Shown here one piece after another: positions 1 to 8,308 of a DNA stretch of 64,000 nt (positions are counted from its first letter, which is position 1; each line of letters starts with the position of its first letter). The position numbers were made by a program, and so were the translations under genes. Origin of the DNA: Jiangella muralis. Its GTDB lineage: Bacteria > Actinomycetota > Actinomycetes > Jiangellales > Jiangellaceae. The stretch is taken from assembly GCF_001270745.1 (NCBI RefSeq), contig NZ_LFXL01000010.1:186001-250000 (forward strand). Direction: 5' to 3'. The notes beneath the pieces were generated by a model. The model worked only from the letters and a program-made list of their open reading frames with translations, was not told the DNA's origin and searched no databases.

Positions 1-3000
1 ATGAGACGCACCAGCCTCGTCCGTCCGGGAGGAGGACCACCGGCGAGATCCGCCCGGTGGCGCCGCACGATCGTCCTGGCGAGCACGGCCGTCCTGGCGC
101 TGAGCGTGACCGCGCTGCCCGCGCAGGGGCAGACCGAGCCGGAGCCGGCCGAGCCCTCGCCGAGTGCCTCCAGCGCACCGGCCGCCAAGTCCCCCGACGC
201 CGCCGACGACGCCAGCCCGGCCGCACGCCAGGCGCTGGCCGCCGCCAAGGCGAACGCCGCCGACGGCGTCAAGGTGCTGGTCTTCCACGGCGCCGCCGCC
301 GAGCAGGACGACCCCGTCGCGGCCGCAGTCGCGGCGGTGCAGGAACTGGGCGCGGCCAGCGGCATCAGCGTCGACGTGTCGTCCGACCCGGCCAGTTTCT
401 CGGCGAACACGCTGGCCGGCTACCGCGGCGTCGTCTTCCTGTCCGCGATCGGCACCGAGCTGACGCCGTCCCAGGAGGATGCGCTCGAGGCCTACATCGA
501 GGACGGCGGCGGCTTCCTCGGCATCGGCGACGCCTCGCGCGCGCAGGAGCGGTCGGAGTGGTTCACCGGGCTGATCGGCACCCGGCCGGTCGGCGCGCTG
601 CCCGACTCGCTCGACGTCGCCTCCGTCAGCGCCACCGCCAGCAACCCGCCGAACGAGGATGCGCCGAAGCTGGTCGACGGCGACGGCAACACCAAGTGGC
701 TCGGGTTCGTGCGGACGGCGCAGATCACCGTCCGGCTGACCGAGCCGGCCGCGGTGAACCAGTACGCGCTGTCGTCGGCCAACGACTCCGCCGGCCGCGA
801 CCCGCAGGACTGGACCCTGCAGGGCTCGAACGACGGCACGACCTGGACCGACATCGACCGGCGGACCAACGAGGACTTCCCGGAGCGGTTCCAGACCAAG
901 GCCTACACGATCTCGAACACGACGGCCTACGAGTACTTCCGGCTGGACATCACCCGGAACTCCGGCGACTCGATCACCCAGCTGGCCGAGCTGCAGTTCT
1001 TCGCCGGCGAGATGGTAGAGCCGCCGCCGGTGCCGGCGCAGGAGGCGACGGTCAGCATCGTCGACCGCCAGCACCCGGCCAACGACGGGCTGCCGCTGAC
1101 GCTGACCCGCACGGACCGCTACACCAACTGGGCCCCGAACCCGGTCGGCACGGTGCACACCGTCGCGCAGATCCAGGAGCACACCTACGAACCGGGCGAC
1201 GGCGCCAACGGCGCGTTCCACCCGATCTCGTGGTGCCGTGACTACGACGGCGGCCGCTCCTTCTACACCGGCATGGGCGGCACGGCGGAGAGCTACGCCG
1301 AGCCGGAGTTCCGCAGCCACCTGACCGGCGCCCTGCAGTGGGCCACCGGGCTCGTGCGCGGCGACTGCCAGGCCACCATCGGCGCCAACTACGACATCGA
1401 GCGCCTGACGGCCCCGAACCAGCCGGGCCAGCTGGACCAGAACGGCGAGCCGCACGGCCTGGACGTCGCCGCCGACGGCACCGTCTTCTACATCGGCAAG
1501 GCGTCCTGCGCCACCGGCCCGATCGCGTCGTGGGACGACCCGAACGTCGGCCGCGGCTGCGGCACGATCCACCAGTGGGACCCGGAGACCGGCGACGTCA
1601 CGCAGCTGGCCTCGCTCGAGGTGTTCGGCAACCGCGGCAGCGGGAGCGAGCTGGTCAAGGCCGAGGACGGTCTGGTCGGCATCGCGCTGGACCCGTCGTT
1701 CACGGACAACGGCTGGATCTACACCTACTGGATGCCGTACGAGTCGCTCGACCGGGAGCGCCGCGTCGGTGACCGGACCGTCTCGCGGTTCACCTACGAC
1801 CACGAGACCCAGCAGATCGATCTCGACAGCCGCAAGGACCTGCTGTCCTGGGAGACCCAGATCCACAGCTGCTGCCACGCCGGCGGCGGCATGGACTTCG
1901 ACTCCGACGGCAACCTGTACGTCGGCGTCGGCGACAGCAACTCGTCGGGCGGCTCCAGCGGCTACTCCGGCAACAACTGGACGCAGGAGTTCGGCGGGTA
2001 CTCGTTCCAGGACGCGCGCCGCACGTCGGGCAACACGAACGACCTGAACGGCAAGATCCTGCGGATCCACCCGGAGGCCGACGGGACGTACACCATCCCC
2101 GAGGGCAACCTGTTCACCGGCGAGGAAGAGGGCGGCGGCAAGACCCGCCCGGAGATCTACGTCATGGGCGTGCGCAATATCTCCACCCTCTACGTCGACC
2201 CGGTGACGGACTACCTGCACGCCGCGTGGGTCGGCCCGGACGCCGGCAGCCCGAGCCCGGAGCTGGGCCCGGCGAAGTACGAGACGGCGACGATCATCAC
2301 GTCGGCGGGCAACCAGGGCTGGCCGTACTGCATGGGCAACCGGCAGCCGTACCGCGACCGCGACAACACCGACGCGTCGGTGCTGACCGACTGGTACGAC
2401 TGCAAGGGCAACCTGCTGAACACCTCGCCGCGCAACACCGGCCTGGTGGACATCCCGGACGCCCGCGACAACATGATCTGGTACTCCCCCAGCGGCGGCA
2501 GCCCGGTGTTCCCGGACCGCGGCGACGGGGTCCCGACCTACCAGAACGACGAGGCCACGTACACGTTCCCGTACCTGCGCGGTGGCTGCCAGGCCGTCAT
2601 GACCGGCCCGACGTACCGCGACGCGCTGGTCGATCCGGACAGCGACATCGCCTGGCCGGACTACTGGGAGGGCAAGTGGATCCTCGGTGACGAGTGCGGC
2701 GCGAACAACCGCGTCGCGGTGACCGTCGACCCCGAGGGCATCGAGGAGCAGGCGCCGCCGCTGTTCGCGGAGAGCCTGACCTCGATCATCCCGCAGGGCT
2801 CCGCGAACGACCAGCTGCAGAGCTGGATGATGACCTCGCGGTTCGGCCCGGACGGCGCGCTCTACATGAACGACTACAGCGGCGGGTTCTTCAGCCTCAC
2901 CCCGAACCAGAAGCTGATCCGCGTGGTCTACAACGGCGGCCCCGCCACCCCGGTGGCGACGGCGTCGGCGACGGCCGTGCAGAACAAGCCGCTGACCATC

Positions 3001-4086
3001 GCCTTCACCGGCGCCCGCTCCGGCGGCGTGTCCTACGCGTGGGACTTCGGTGACGGCGCGACGTCGGACGAGGCGAACCCGCGGCACACCTACGCCGCGG
3101 TGGGCTCCTACACGGCGACGCTCACGGTGACGTACGCCGACGGCGAGACCATGACCACCGAGGTCGAGGTCACCGTCGGGTGTGCGGTGCCGGACGACCG
3201 CGGCACGGTCCGGCTGCGCGACACCGACACCGGTGTGACGAACGACGTCGTCGGCGAGGGCTGCACGATCAACGACCTCATCGACGACGAGAGCAGCTGG
3301 CCGAACCACGGCCAGTTCGTCCGGCACGTCACCGACACCGCCAACGGCCTGGCCGCCGACGGTGTCATCACCGCTCGCGAGAAGGCGACGCTGACCCGGC
3401 TGGCCGCGGCCTCCGAGATCGGCGCGCCTGGGGACACCGGCTGGGACGCCATCTTCGACGGGACCGCCGAGTCCCTCGAGGGCTGGACCCAGGCGCCCGG
3501 CGGCTTCTTCGAGCTGCAGGGCGACGGGACGATCATCAGCCGCGGCGGGCTGGGCATGCTCTGGTACGAGGAGAAGGAGTTCGCGGACTACTCGATCCGG
3601 CTGCAGTTCCGGGACGTGTCACCCGGGACCACGCGCGCCAACAGCGGTGTGTTCATCCGGTTCCCGAACCCGAACCAGCCGCTGGCGGAGCGTCCGGAGT
3701 GCGGGCGCGTCGGTTCCGCGGCGAACTCGCCGGCCTGGGTCGCGATCTACTGCGGCCAGGAGATCCAGATCTACGACGGCGAGACCGGCGAGCCGCAGAA
3801 GACCGGGTCGGTCTACAACTTCGACCCGATCCAGCTGCCCGGTTCCGGCGCCACGCCGAAGGGCGAGTGGAACGACTACGAGATCCGGGTCGAGGGTCAG
3901 CACTACACGATCATCCGCAACGGCGTGGTGATCAACGAGTTCGACAACGTGCCTGGCATCGAGTCGTCTCGCGCGGGTGACCCGCCGACCGACCTGCGCC
4001 AGTTCCTCAGCGGATACGTCGGGTTGCAGAACCACGGCAACAACGACCAGATCGAATTCCGCAACATCCGAGTCCGGGAGCTGTAG
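1..4086 (+). CDS. Secreted ThuA / F5-8C / PQQ-type sugar dehydrogenase / PKD / DUF1080 protein
   Basis: A 1361-residue exported protein. The ATG is the first base of the window, so an earlier start cannot be excluded, but a twin-Arg-rich signal peptide (hydrophobic about 24-43) follows at once. Domains in order: ThuA-like first half (about 85-200), F5/8 type C (discoidin) domain (about 205-338), second half of the ThuA fold (about 349-457), glucose/sorbosone dehydrogenase beta-propeller (about 464-980), PKD domain (about 983-1060, with the usual WDFGDG motif), an 81-residue module also found in the next gene (1061-1141), and a C-terminal DUF1080/LamG-like glucanase-fold domain. Such proteins are thought to oxidise or degrade carbohydrates outside the cell; the exact substrate is unknown. 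The propeller family usually needs PQQ, and no PQQ biosynthesis gene is visible here. The following copper protein could accept electrons (inference). Confidence 0.87.
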   Translation: MRRTSLVRPGGGPPARSARWRRTIVLASTAVLALSVTALPAQGQTEPEPAEPSPSASSAPAAKSPDAADDASPAARQALAAAKANAADGVKVLVFHGAAAEQDDPVAAAVAAVQELGAASGISVDVSSDPASFSANTLAGYRGVVFLSAIGTELTPSQEDALEAYIEDGGGFLGIGDASRAQERSEWFTGLIGTRPVGALPDSLDVASVSATASNPPNEDAPKLVDGDGNTKWLGFVRTAQITVRLTEPAAVNQYALSSANDSAGRDPQDWTLQGSNDGTTWTDIDRRTNEDFPERFQTKAYTISNTTAYEYFRLDITRNSGDSITQLAELQFFAGEMVEPPPVPAQEATVSIVDRQHPANDGLPLTLTRTDRYTNWAPNPVGTVHTVAQIQEHTYEPGDGANGAFHPISWCRDYDGGRSFYTGMGGTAESYAEPEFRSHLTGALQWATGLVRGDCQATIGANYDIERLTAPNQPGQLDQNGEPHGLDVAADGTVFYIGKASCATGPIASWDDPNVGRGCGTIHQWDPETGDVTQLASLEVFGNRGSGSELVKAEDGLVGIALDPSFTDNGWIYTYWMPYESLDRERRVGDRTVSRFTYDHETQQIDLDSRKDLLSWETQIHSCCHAGGGMDFDSDGNLYVGVGDSNSSGGSSGYSGNNWTQEFGGYSFQDARRTSGNTNDLNGKILRIHPEADGTYTIPEGNLFTGEEEGGGKTRPEIYVMGVRNISTLYVDPVTDYLHAAWVGPDAGSPSPELGPAKYETATIITSAGNQGWPYCMGNRQPYRDRDNTDASVLTDWYDCKGNLLNTSPRNTGLVDIPDARDNMIWYSPSGGSPVFPDRGDGVPTYQNDEATYTFPYLRGGCQAVMTGPTYRDALVDPDSDIAWPDYWEGKWILGDECGANNRVAVTVDPEGIEEQAPPLFAESLTSIIPQGSANDQLQSWMMTSRFGPDGALYMNDYSGGFFSLTPNQKLIRVVYNGGPATPVATASATAVQNKPLTIAFTGARSGGVSYAWDFGDGATSDEANPRHTYAAVGSYTATLTVTYADGETMTTEVEVTVGCAVPDDRGTVRLRDTDTGVTNDVVGEGCTINDLIDDESSWPNHGQFVRHVTDTANGLAADGVITAREKATLTRLAAASEIGAPGDTGWDAIFDGTAESLEGWTQAPGGFFELQGDGTIISRGGLGMLWYEEKEFADYSIRLQFRDVSPGTTRANSGVFIRFPNPNQPLAERPECGRVGSAANSPAWVAIYCGQEIQIYDGETGEPQKTGSVYNFDPIQLPGSGATPKGEWNDYEIRVEGQHYTIIRNGVVINEFDNVPGIESSRAGDPPTDLRQFLSGYVGLQNHGNNDQIEFRNIRVREL
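3181..3423 (+). other. Shared 81-residue module, copy 1
   Basis: Residues 1061-1141 of the first protein. The module starts at a Cys, has a second Cys about 30 residues on in GCTINDLIDDE, then WPNHGQFVRHVT, then an ITxRE..LTR helix and ends near ASE(I/V)G. The copy in the next gene (7001-7243) has exactly the same length and is nearly identical over its central 40 residues. I do not recognise it as a named domain. Confidence 0.8.
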
Positions 4087-4104
4087 GACCCGGCGGCCGG
4101 CTGG

Positions 4105-4138
4105 ACGGGCGCGACCTCACCCCCTGGGTCGCGCCCGT
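4105..4138 (+). terminator. Stem-loop after the first gene
   Basis: Perfect 12-bp arms (ACGGGCGCGACC and its complement) around a 10-nt loop, 18 nt after the stop codon at 4086. It has no T-tract, as is common for GC-rich actinobacterial terminators. It may only attenuate transcription into the copper-protein gene, which starts 67 nt downstream. Confidence 0.6.
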
Positions 4139-4204
4139 TCCGGCGGGCCTCGGCCGCCGGGACGCACGGCGTCTCGCGGATTCACGAAAGAGGTGCGGCA
4201 CTTC

Positions 4205-7200
4205 ATGCTTCTACGACTCTGGGCGGACCTCACCGGCCGCCATCCCTCGACGGGCCGGTCCGGCCGCCGGCGGGTGACGCCCCAGGGCGTCGTCGTCGCG
4301 GTGCTGGCCACGGCCCTCATGGCGGTCGGCCTGGTGCCGACGGCGGCCGCCCTGCGCGGCGCGCCGGCGCCCACGCCGTCGTCCGTCTCCGGCAATGCCG
4401 AGACGGCGGCCGCGCAGACCCTGACCTGGACCGCCGACAACAGCGTGACGGCGTACCGGTCGGCCCCGACCACCGCGGTCGCCGGGCCGACGACGATCGT
4501 CTTCGAGAACAGCACGGCCACCGGTAACACCAGCGGCATGCCGCACACGCTGACGTTCGAGACCGGCGACCCGCAGTACAACCAGGACGTCGACCTCAAC
4601 ATCACGGCGAACCCGTTCGACCCGAACGGCGGCCGGTACGAGGTCGAGGTCAACCTGACGCCGGGCGTCTACCGGTTCTACTGCGCGTTCCCCGGGCACG
4701 GCCAGATGACCGGCCTGCTGGTCGTCACCGGCGGCCCGGACGACACCACGCCGCCGGAGGTGTCCGCGCAGGTCACCGGCGACCAGAACGCCGACGGCGA
4801 CTACGTCGGCGCGGCCACGGTGACGGTGAACGCCACCGACGCCGGGACGGGTGTCGACACCGTCGAGTACAACCTCGACAACGGCGGCTGGCAGCCGTAC
4901 ACCGCGCCCGTGCAGGTGACGGCGATCGGCGCGCACACGCTGCAGTACCGGGCGACGGACAACGCCGGCAACACGTCACCGGCCGGATCGGCGCAGTTCA
5001 CCGTCGTCGAGCCCGAGCCGGACGACACCACCCCGCCGGACATCTCGGCGGCGGTCACCGGCGAACAGGACGACCAGGGCAACTACATCGGGTCGGCGAC
5101 GGTCACGGTGACGGCGACGGACGCGCAGTCCGGCGTCGCGTCGGTCGAATACAACCTCGACAACGGCGGCTGGCAGCCGTACACCGCACCCGTGCAGGTG
5201 ACGGCCATCGGCGCGCACACGGTGCAGTACCGGGCGACCGACAACGCGGGCAACGTCGCGCCGGTCGAGTCGGTGCCGTTCACCGTCGTGGAGCCGGAGC
5301 CGGACGACACCACCCCGCCGGACATCTCGGCGGCGGTCAGCGGTGACCAGAACGCCGACGGCGACTACGTGGGGTCGGCGACGGTGACCGTCACCGCGAC
5401 GGACGCGCAGTCCGGCGTCGCGTCGGTGGAGTACAGCCTGAACGGCGCCGCGTTCGCCCCCTACACCGCGCCCGTCGTGGTGTCGGCGATCGGCGCCCAC
5501 ACGGTGCAGTACCGGGCGACCGACAACGCGGGCAACGTCGCGCCGGTCGAGGCCGTCCAGTTCACCGTCGTCGAGCCGGAGCCGGACGACACCACTCCGC
5601 CGGAGGTCGCGGCGGCCGTCACCGGCGAGCAGAACGACCAGGGCGACTACGTGTCGTCGGCGACCGTGACGATCACGGCGACGGACGCGCAGTCCGGCGT
5701 GGCGTCGATCGCGTACGCGCTGGACGGCGGCTCGTTCCAGCCGTACACGGCCCCAGTGGTCGTGACGGCGCTGGGTGACCACACGGTGCAGTACCGGGCG
5801 ACGGACAACGCCGGCAACACCTCGCCGGTCGGGTCCGCCGCGTTCACCGTCGTCGAGCCGGAGCCGGACGACACCACCCCGCCGGACATCTCGGCGACGG
5901 TGGCCGGCGACCAGAACGCCGACGGCGACTACATCGGGTCCGCGACGGTCACCGTCACGGCGTCTGACGCGCAGTCCGGCGTCGCGTCGGTCGAGTACAA
6001 CCTGGACGGCGCCGGCTTCACCGCCTACACGGCGCCGCTGGTCGTCTCGGCGCTCGGTGACCACACGGTCCAGTACCGGGCCACGGACAACGCCGGCAAC
6101 GTCGCGCCGGTCGAGTCGGTGGCGTTCACCGTCGTCGAGCCGGAGCCGGACGACACCACCCCGCCGGACGTGTCCGCGGCGGTGGCCGGCGACCAGAACC
6201 CCGACGGTGCGTACGTCGGGTCGGCGACCGTGACGATCACGGCGACGGACGCCGAGTCGGGCGTGGCGTCGATCGCGTACGCCCTGGACGGCGGCTCGTT
6301 CCAGCCGTACACCGCGCCGGTCGTCGTCGCGGCCGTCGGCGACCACGTCGTCCAGTACCGGGCGACCGACAACGCCGGCAACACCTCGCCGGTCGAGTCC
6401 GCCGCGTTCACCGTCGTCGCACCGGAGCCGGACGACACCACCCCGCCGGAGACGTCGGCGGCAGTGTCGGGTTCGCAGAACCCGGACGGTGACTACATCG
6501 CATCCGCGACGGTGACCGTCACCGCGTCGGATGCCCAGTCCAGCGTCGCGTCGATCGAGTACAACCTGAACGGCGCGGGCTTCACCGCCTACACCGCGCC
6601 GGTCGTGGTCTCGTCCATCGGCGATCACACGGTGCAGTACCGCGCGACCGACAACGCCGGCAACGTCGCGCCGGTCGAGTCCGTCGCGTTCACCGTCGTC
6701 GCGCCGGAGCCGGACGACACCACCCCGCCGGAGGTCGCGGCGGCCGTCACCGGCGAGCAGAACGCGGACGGCGCCTACGTCGACTCCGCGACCGTGACCG
6801 TCACCGCGACGGACGCCCAGTCCGGCGTCGCGTCGGTCGTCTACTCGCTGGACGACGGGGCGTTCGTGCCCTACACGGCGCCGGTCGTGGTGGGTGCGGT
6901 GGGCGAGCACACCGTCCGGTACCGGGCGACCGACAACGCGGGCAACGAGTCCGCCGTCGGGTCGGTGACGTTCACCGTCGTCGAGCGCGACGGCGACGCC
7001 TGCCCCGACTCCGACACCCGCCCGACGGTGGTCATCGGCGGCCTCGACTCGCTCGTGGCCAACGTCGACCGGGGTGACGGCTGCACCATCAACGACCTCA
7101 TCGACGACGAGGGCGAGTGGCCGAACCACGGCCAGTTCGTCCGGCACGTCACCGAGGTCGCGAACCAACTGGTCACGGACGGCGTCATCACCACGCGGGA

Positions 7201-7354
7201 GCGGGGCATGCTGACCCGCACCGCGGCCGCGTCCGAGGTCGGCACGACGCCGCCCCCGGCCGAGCCGGTGGCGGCCAAGGCGCCGGCCTCGGCCGAGCTC
7301 GCCGCCGAGCCGTCGATCGAGGAGGCGCTCGCGCAGCACGCCGGGCACCACTAG
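4205..7354 (+). CDS. Secreted cupredoxin with eight Ig-like repeats and the shared C-terminal module
   Basis: A 1049-residue protein. The ATG at 4205 is preferred over the upstream in-frame extension because an AAAGAGG Shine-Dalgarno lies just before it and a signal/anchor helix (about residues 30-45) follows. Residues about 75-178 form a plastocyanin/azurin-like domain with a complete type-1 copper site: His114, Cys160, His165, Met168 (motif YCAFPGHGQM). Residues 179-930 are eight Ig-like repeats (OmpL47-like, each opening DDTTPP and containing YRATDNAGN). Residues 933-1013 are the module shared with the upstream gene, and a short tail ends in QHAGHH. The likely role is extracellular electron transfer, with the repeats as a long stalk. 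Pairing with the upstream sugar dehydrogenase is inferred from adjacency and the shared module. Confidence 0.85.
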   Translation: MLLRLWADLTGRHPSTGRSGRRRVTPQGVVVAVLATALMAVGLVPTAAALRGAPAPTPSSVSGNAETAAAQTLTWTADNSVTAYRSAPTTAVAGPTTIVFENSTATGNTSGMPHTLTFETGDPQYNQDVDLNITANPFDPNGGRYEVEVNLTPGVYRFYCAFPGHGQMTGLLVVTGGPDDTTPPEVSAQVTGDQNADGDYVGAATVTVNATDAGTGVDTVEYNLDNGGWQPYTAPVQVTAIGAHTLQYRATDNAGNTSPAGSAQFTVVEPEPDDTTPPDISAAVTGEQDDQGNYIGSATVTVTATDAQSGVASVEYNLDNGGWQPYTAPVQVTAIGAHTVQYRATDNAGNVAPVESVPFTVVEPEPDDTTPPDISAAVSGDQNADGDYVGSATVTVTATDAQSGVASVEYSLNGAAFAPYTAPVVVSAIGAHTVQYRATDNAGNVAPVEAVQFTVVEPEPDDTTPPEVAAAVTGEQNDQGDYVSSATVTITATDAQSGVASIAYALDGGSFQPYTAPVVVTALGDHTVQYRATDNAGNTSPVGSAAFTVVEPEPDDTTPPDISATVAGDQNADGDYIGSATVTVTASDAQSGVASVEYNLDGAGFTAYTAPLVVSALGDHTVQYRATDNAGNVAPVESVAFTVVEPEPDDTTPPDVSAAVAGDQNPDGAYVGSATVTITATDAESGVASIAYALDGGSFQPYTAPVVVAAVGDHVVQYRATDNAGNTSPVESAAFTVVAPEPDDTTPPETSAAVSGSQNPDGDYIASATVTVTASDAQSSVASIEYNLNGAGFTAYTAPVVVSSIGDHTVQYRATDNAGNVAPVESVAFTVVAPEPDDTTPPEVAAAVTGEQNADGAYVDSATVTVTATDAQSGVASVVYSLDDGAFVPYTAPVVVGAVGEHTVRYRATDNAGNESAVGSVTFTVVERDGDACPDSDTRPTVVIGGLDSLVANVDRGDGCTINDLIDDEGEWPNHGQFVRHVTEVANQLVTDGVITTRERGMLTRTAAASEVGTTPPPAEPVAAKAPASAELAAEPSIEEALAQHAGHH
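4739..6994 (+). repeat. Eight in-frame 282-bp tandem repeats
   Basis: The GACGACACCAC start of each unit falls at 4739, 5021, 5303, 5585, 5867, 6149, 6431 and 6713, a period of exactly 282 bp (94 codons) with no indels. Each unit encodes one Ig-like domain. The uniform length and near-identical blocks point to recent expansion or gene conversion. Repeat number may vary between strains, and short-read assemblies could miscount it. Confidence 0.95.
7001..7243 (+). other. Shared 81-residue module, copy 2
   Basis: Residues 933-1013 of the cupredoxin protein, the same length and same two Cys as copy 1 at 3181-3423. The central stretch is nearly identical in DNA as well as protein, indicating duplication or conversion between the neighbouring genes. 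Copy 1 is internal (before DUF1080), whereas copy 2 is nearly C-terminal. Confidence 0.8.
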
Positions 7355-7366
7355 GAAGGAGACCAC

Positions 7367-7399
7367 GGACGCCCCGGGGACCGCAGCCCCGGGGCGTCC
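7367..7399 (+). terminator. Terminator hairpin between convergent genes
   Basis: Perfect 13-bp arms (GGACGCCCCGGGG and complement) flank the 7-nt loop ACCGCAG. It begins 12 nt after the cupredoxin stop and ends 6 nt before the stop of the convergent BrkB gene, so it can serve both directions. The same loop occurs in the hairpin at 63619-63651. Confidence 0.85.
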
Positions 7400-7405
7400 G
7401 CGCGT

Positions 7406-8230
7406 TCAACGCCGGATCCAGCGGCCCAGCCGCCCGTCGTCCGTCGCCACCACCCGGCCCACGACCGCCGCCACCAGGAAACAGAACGCGATCGCGTACA
7501 GCCAGGCCAGGTACGTGAACGCGACGCCGATCGAGCCGAACCGGTCGGCGCTGGACTCCAGCGCCCGCGGCAGCCACACCGCCGACACCGGGCGGAGCAC
7601 GATCATCGTCACCGCGAACAGCAGCGCGCCGGGCAGCAGCAGCCGCGGCCGGACGGCGCCGGCCAGCAGCACCCACGGCAGGAACAGCGTGACCGCCGCG
7701 TCCGCCGCGAACGCCACCGCCGACTGCCACGCCCGTGGCTGCGGCAGCCCGTCCGCCAGCGCCGCCAGCTGCCGCACCACGACGACCGCCAGCGCCAGCC
7801 CGACGACGGCGGCCAGCCAGCGCCAGGCCGAGCCGAGCCGGCTGCGCGGCCGCGGCAGCGACCACACCGCCGTGAACGCCCGCGTCACCGCGCGCGACAG
7901 GCTGGTCGCCGAGATCAGCACGATCAGCACGCCGGCCACCCCGAACGCCGCGCCCGACGACCCCTGCGCCGCGTCGTCGAGCACGTCCTTCGACTCGTCC
8001 GGGATCTGCAACGCCTCCGCCGTCGCGTCCGACGCGCTCGCCCCGGCCCACGTCGCGAACAGGATCAGGATCGGCAGCACCGAACTGAACAGCTGCGCCG
8101 CCACCGTCATCGCCCGATCGAACACGTCGATGCGCACGCACCCGGCCGCGCTGGTGATCGCGATCCGCCCCGGCCAGCGGTGCAGCAGCCAGGCGGGCGC
8201 CCGGATCGGCTCGTTCTCCTCCTGCGACAC
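7406..8230 (-). CDS. YihY/BrkB-family integral membrane protein
   Basis: About 274 residues if the GTG at 8230 is used; the Shine-Dalgarno is weak, so the start is uncertain, and a second GTG lies 12 nt upstream. The protein begins with a short amphipathic segment, then about six hydrophobic helices typical of the YihY/virulence factor BrkB family. The RxFxxVW-type stretch after the second helix and the YxxxAW..A motif near the C-terminus are visible. Family members are inner-membrane proteins of unclear role; the old RNase BN assignment is wrong for this family. It ends with a basic RWIRR tail. It stands alone, convergent to the cupredoxin gene and divergent from the flavoprotein at 8309. 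Confidence 0.8.
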   Translation of the reverse strand: MSQEENEPIRAPAWLLHRWPGRIAITSAAGCVRIDVFDRAMTVAAQLFSSVLPILILFATWAGASASDATAEALQIPDESKDVLDDAAQGSSGAAFGVAGVLIVLISATSLSRAVTRAFTAVWSLPRPRSRLGSAWRWLAAVVGLALAVVVVRQLAALADGLPQPRAWQSAVAFAADAAVTLFLPWVLLAGAVRPRLLLPGALLFAVTMIVLRPVSAVWLPRALESSADRFGSIGVAFTYLAWLYAIAFCFLVAAVVGRVVATDDGRLGRWIRR

Positions 8231-8308
8231 GGCCCATCCCACCCCGCCGGGCGGCGACGCCGGTACACCCGCGGCGGGTGATGTCCGCGCTCCAGCGATG
8301 ATGGAGCC

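Noticed and set aside
4739-6994. Regular repeats considered as a CRISPR array
   Set aside because: Units are 282 bp, lie in frame and encode an Ig-like domain each; there are no short repeats with unique spacers.
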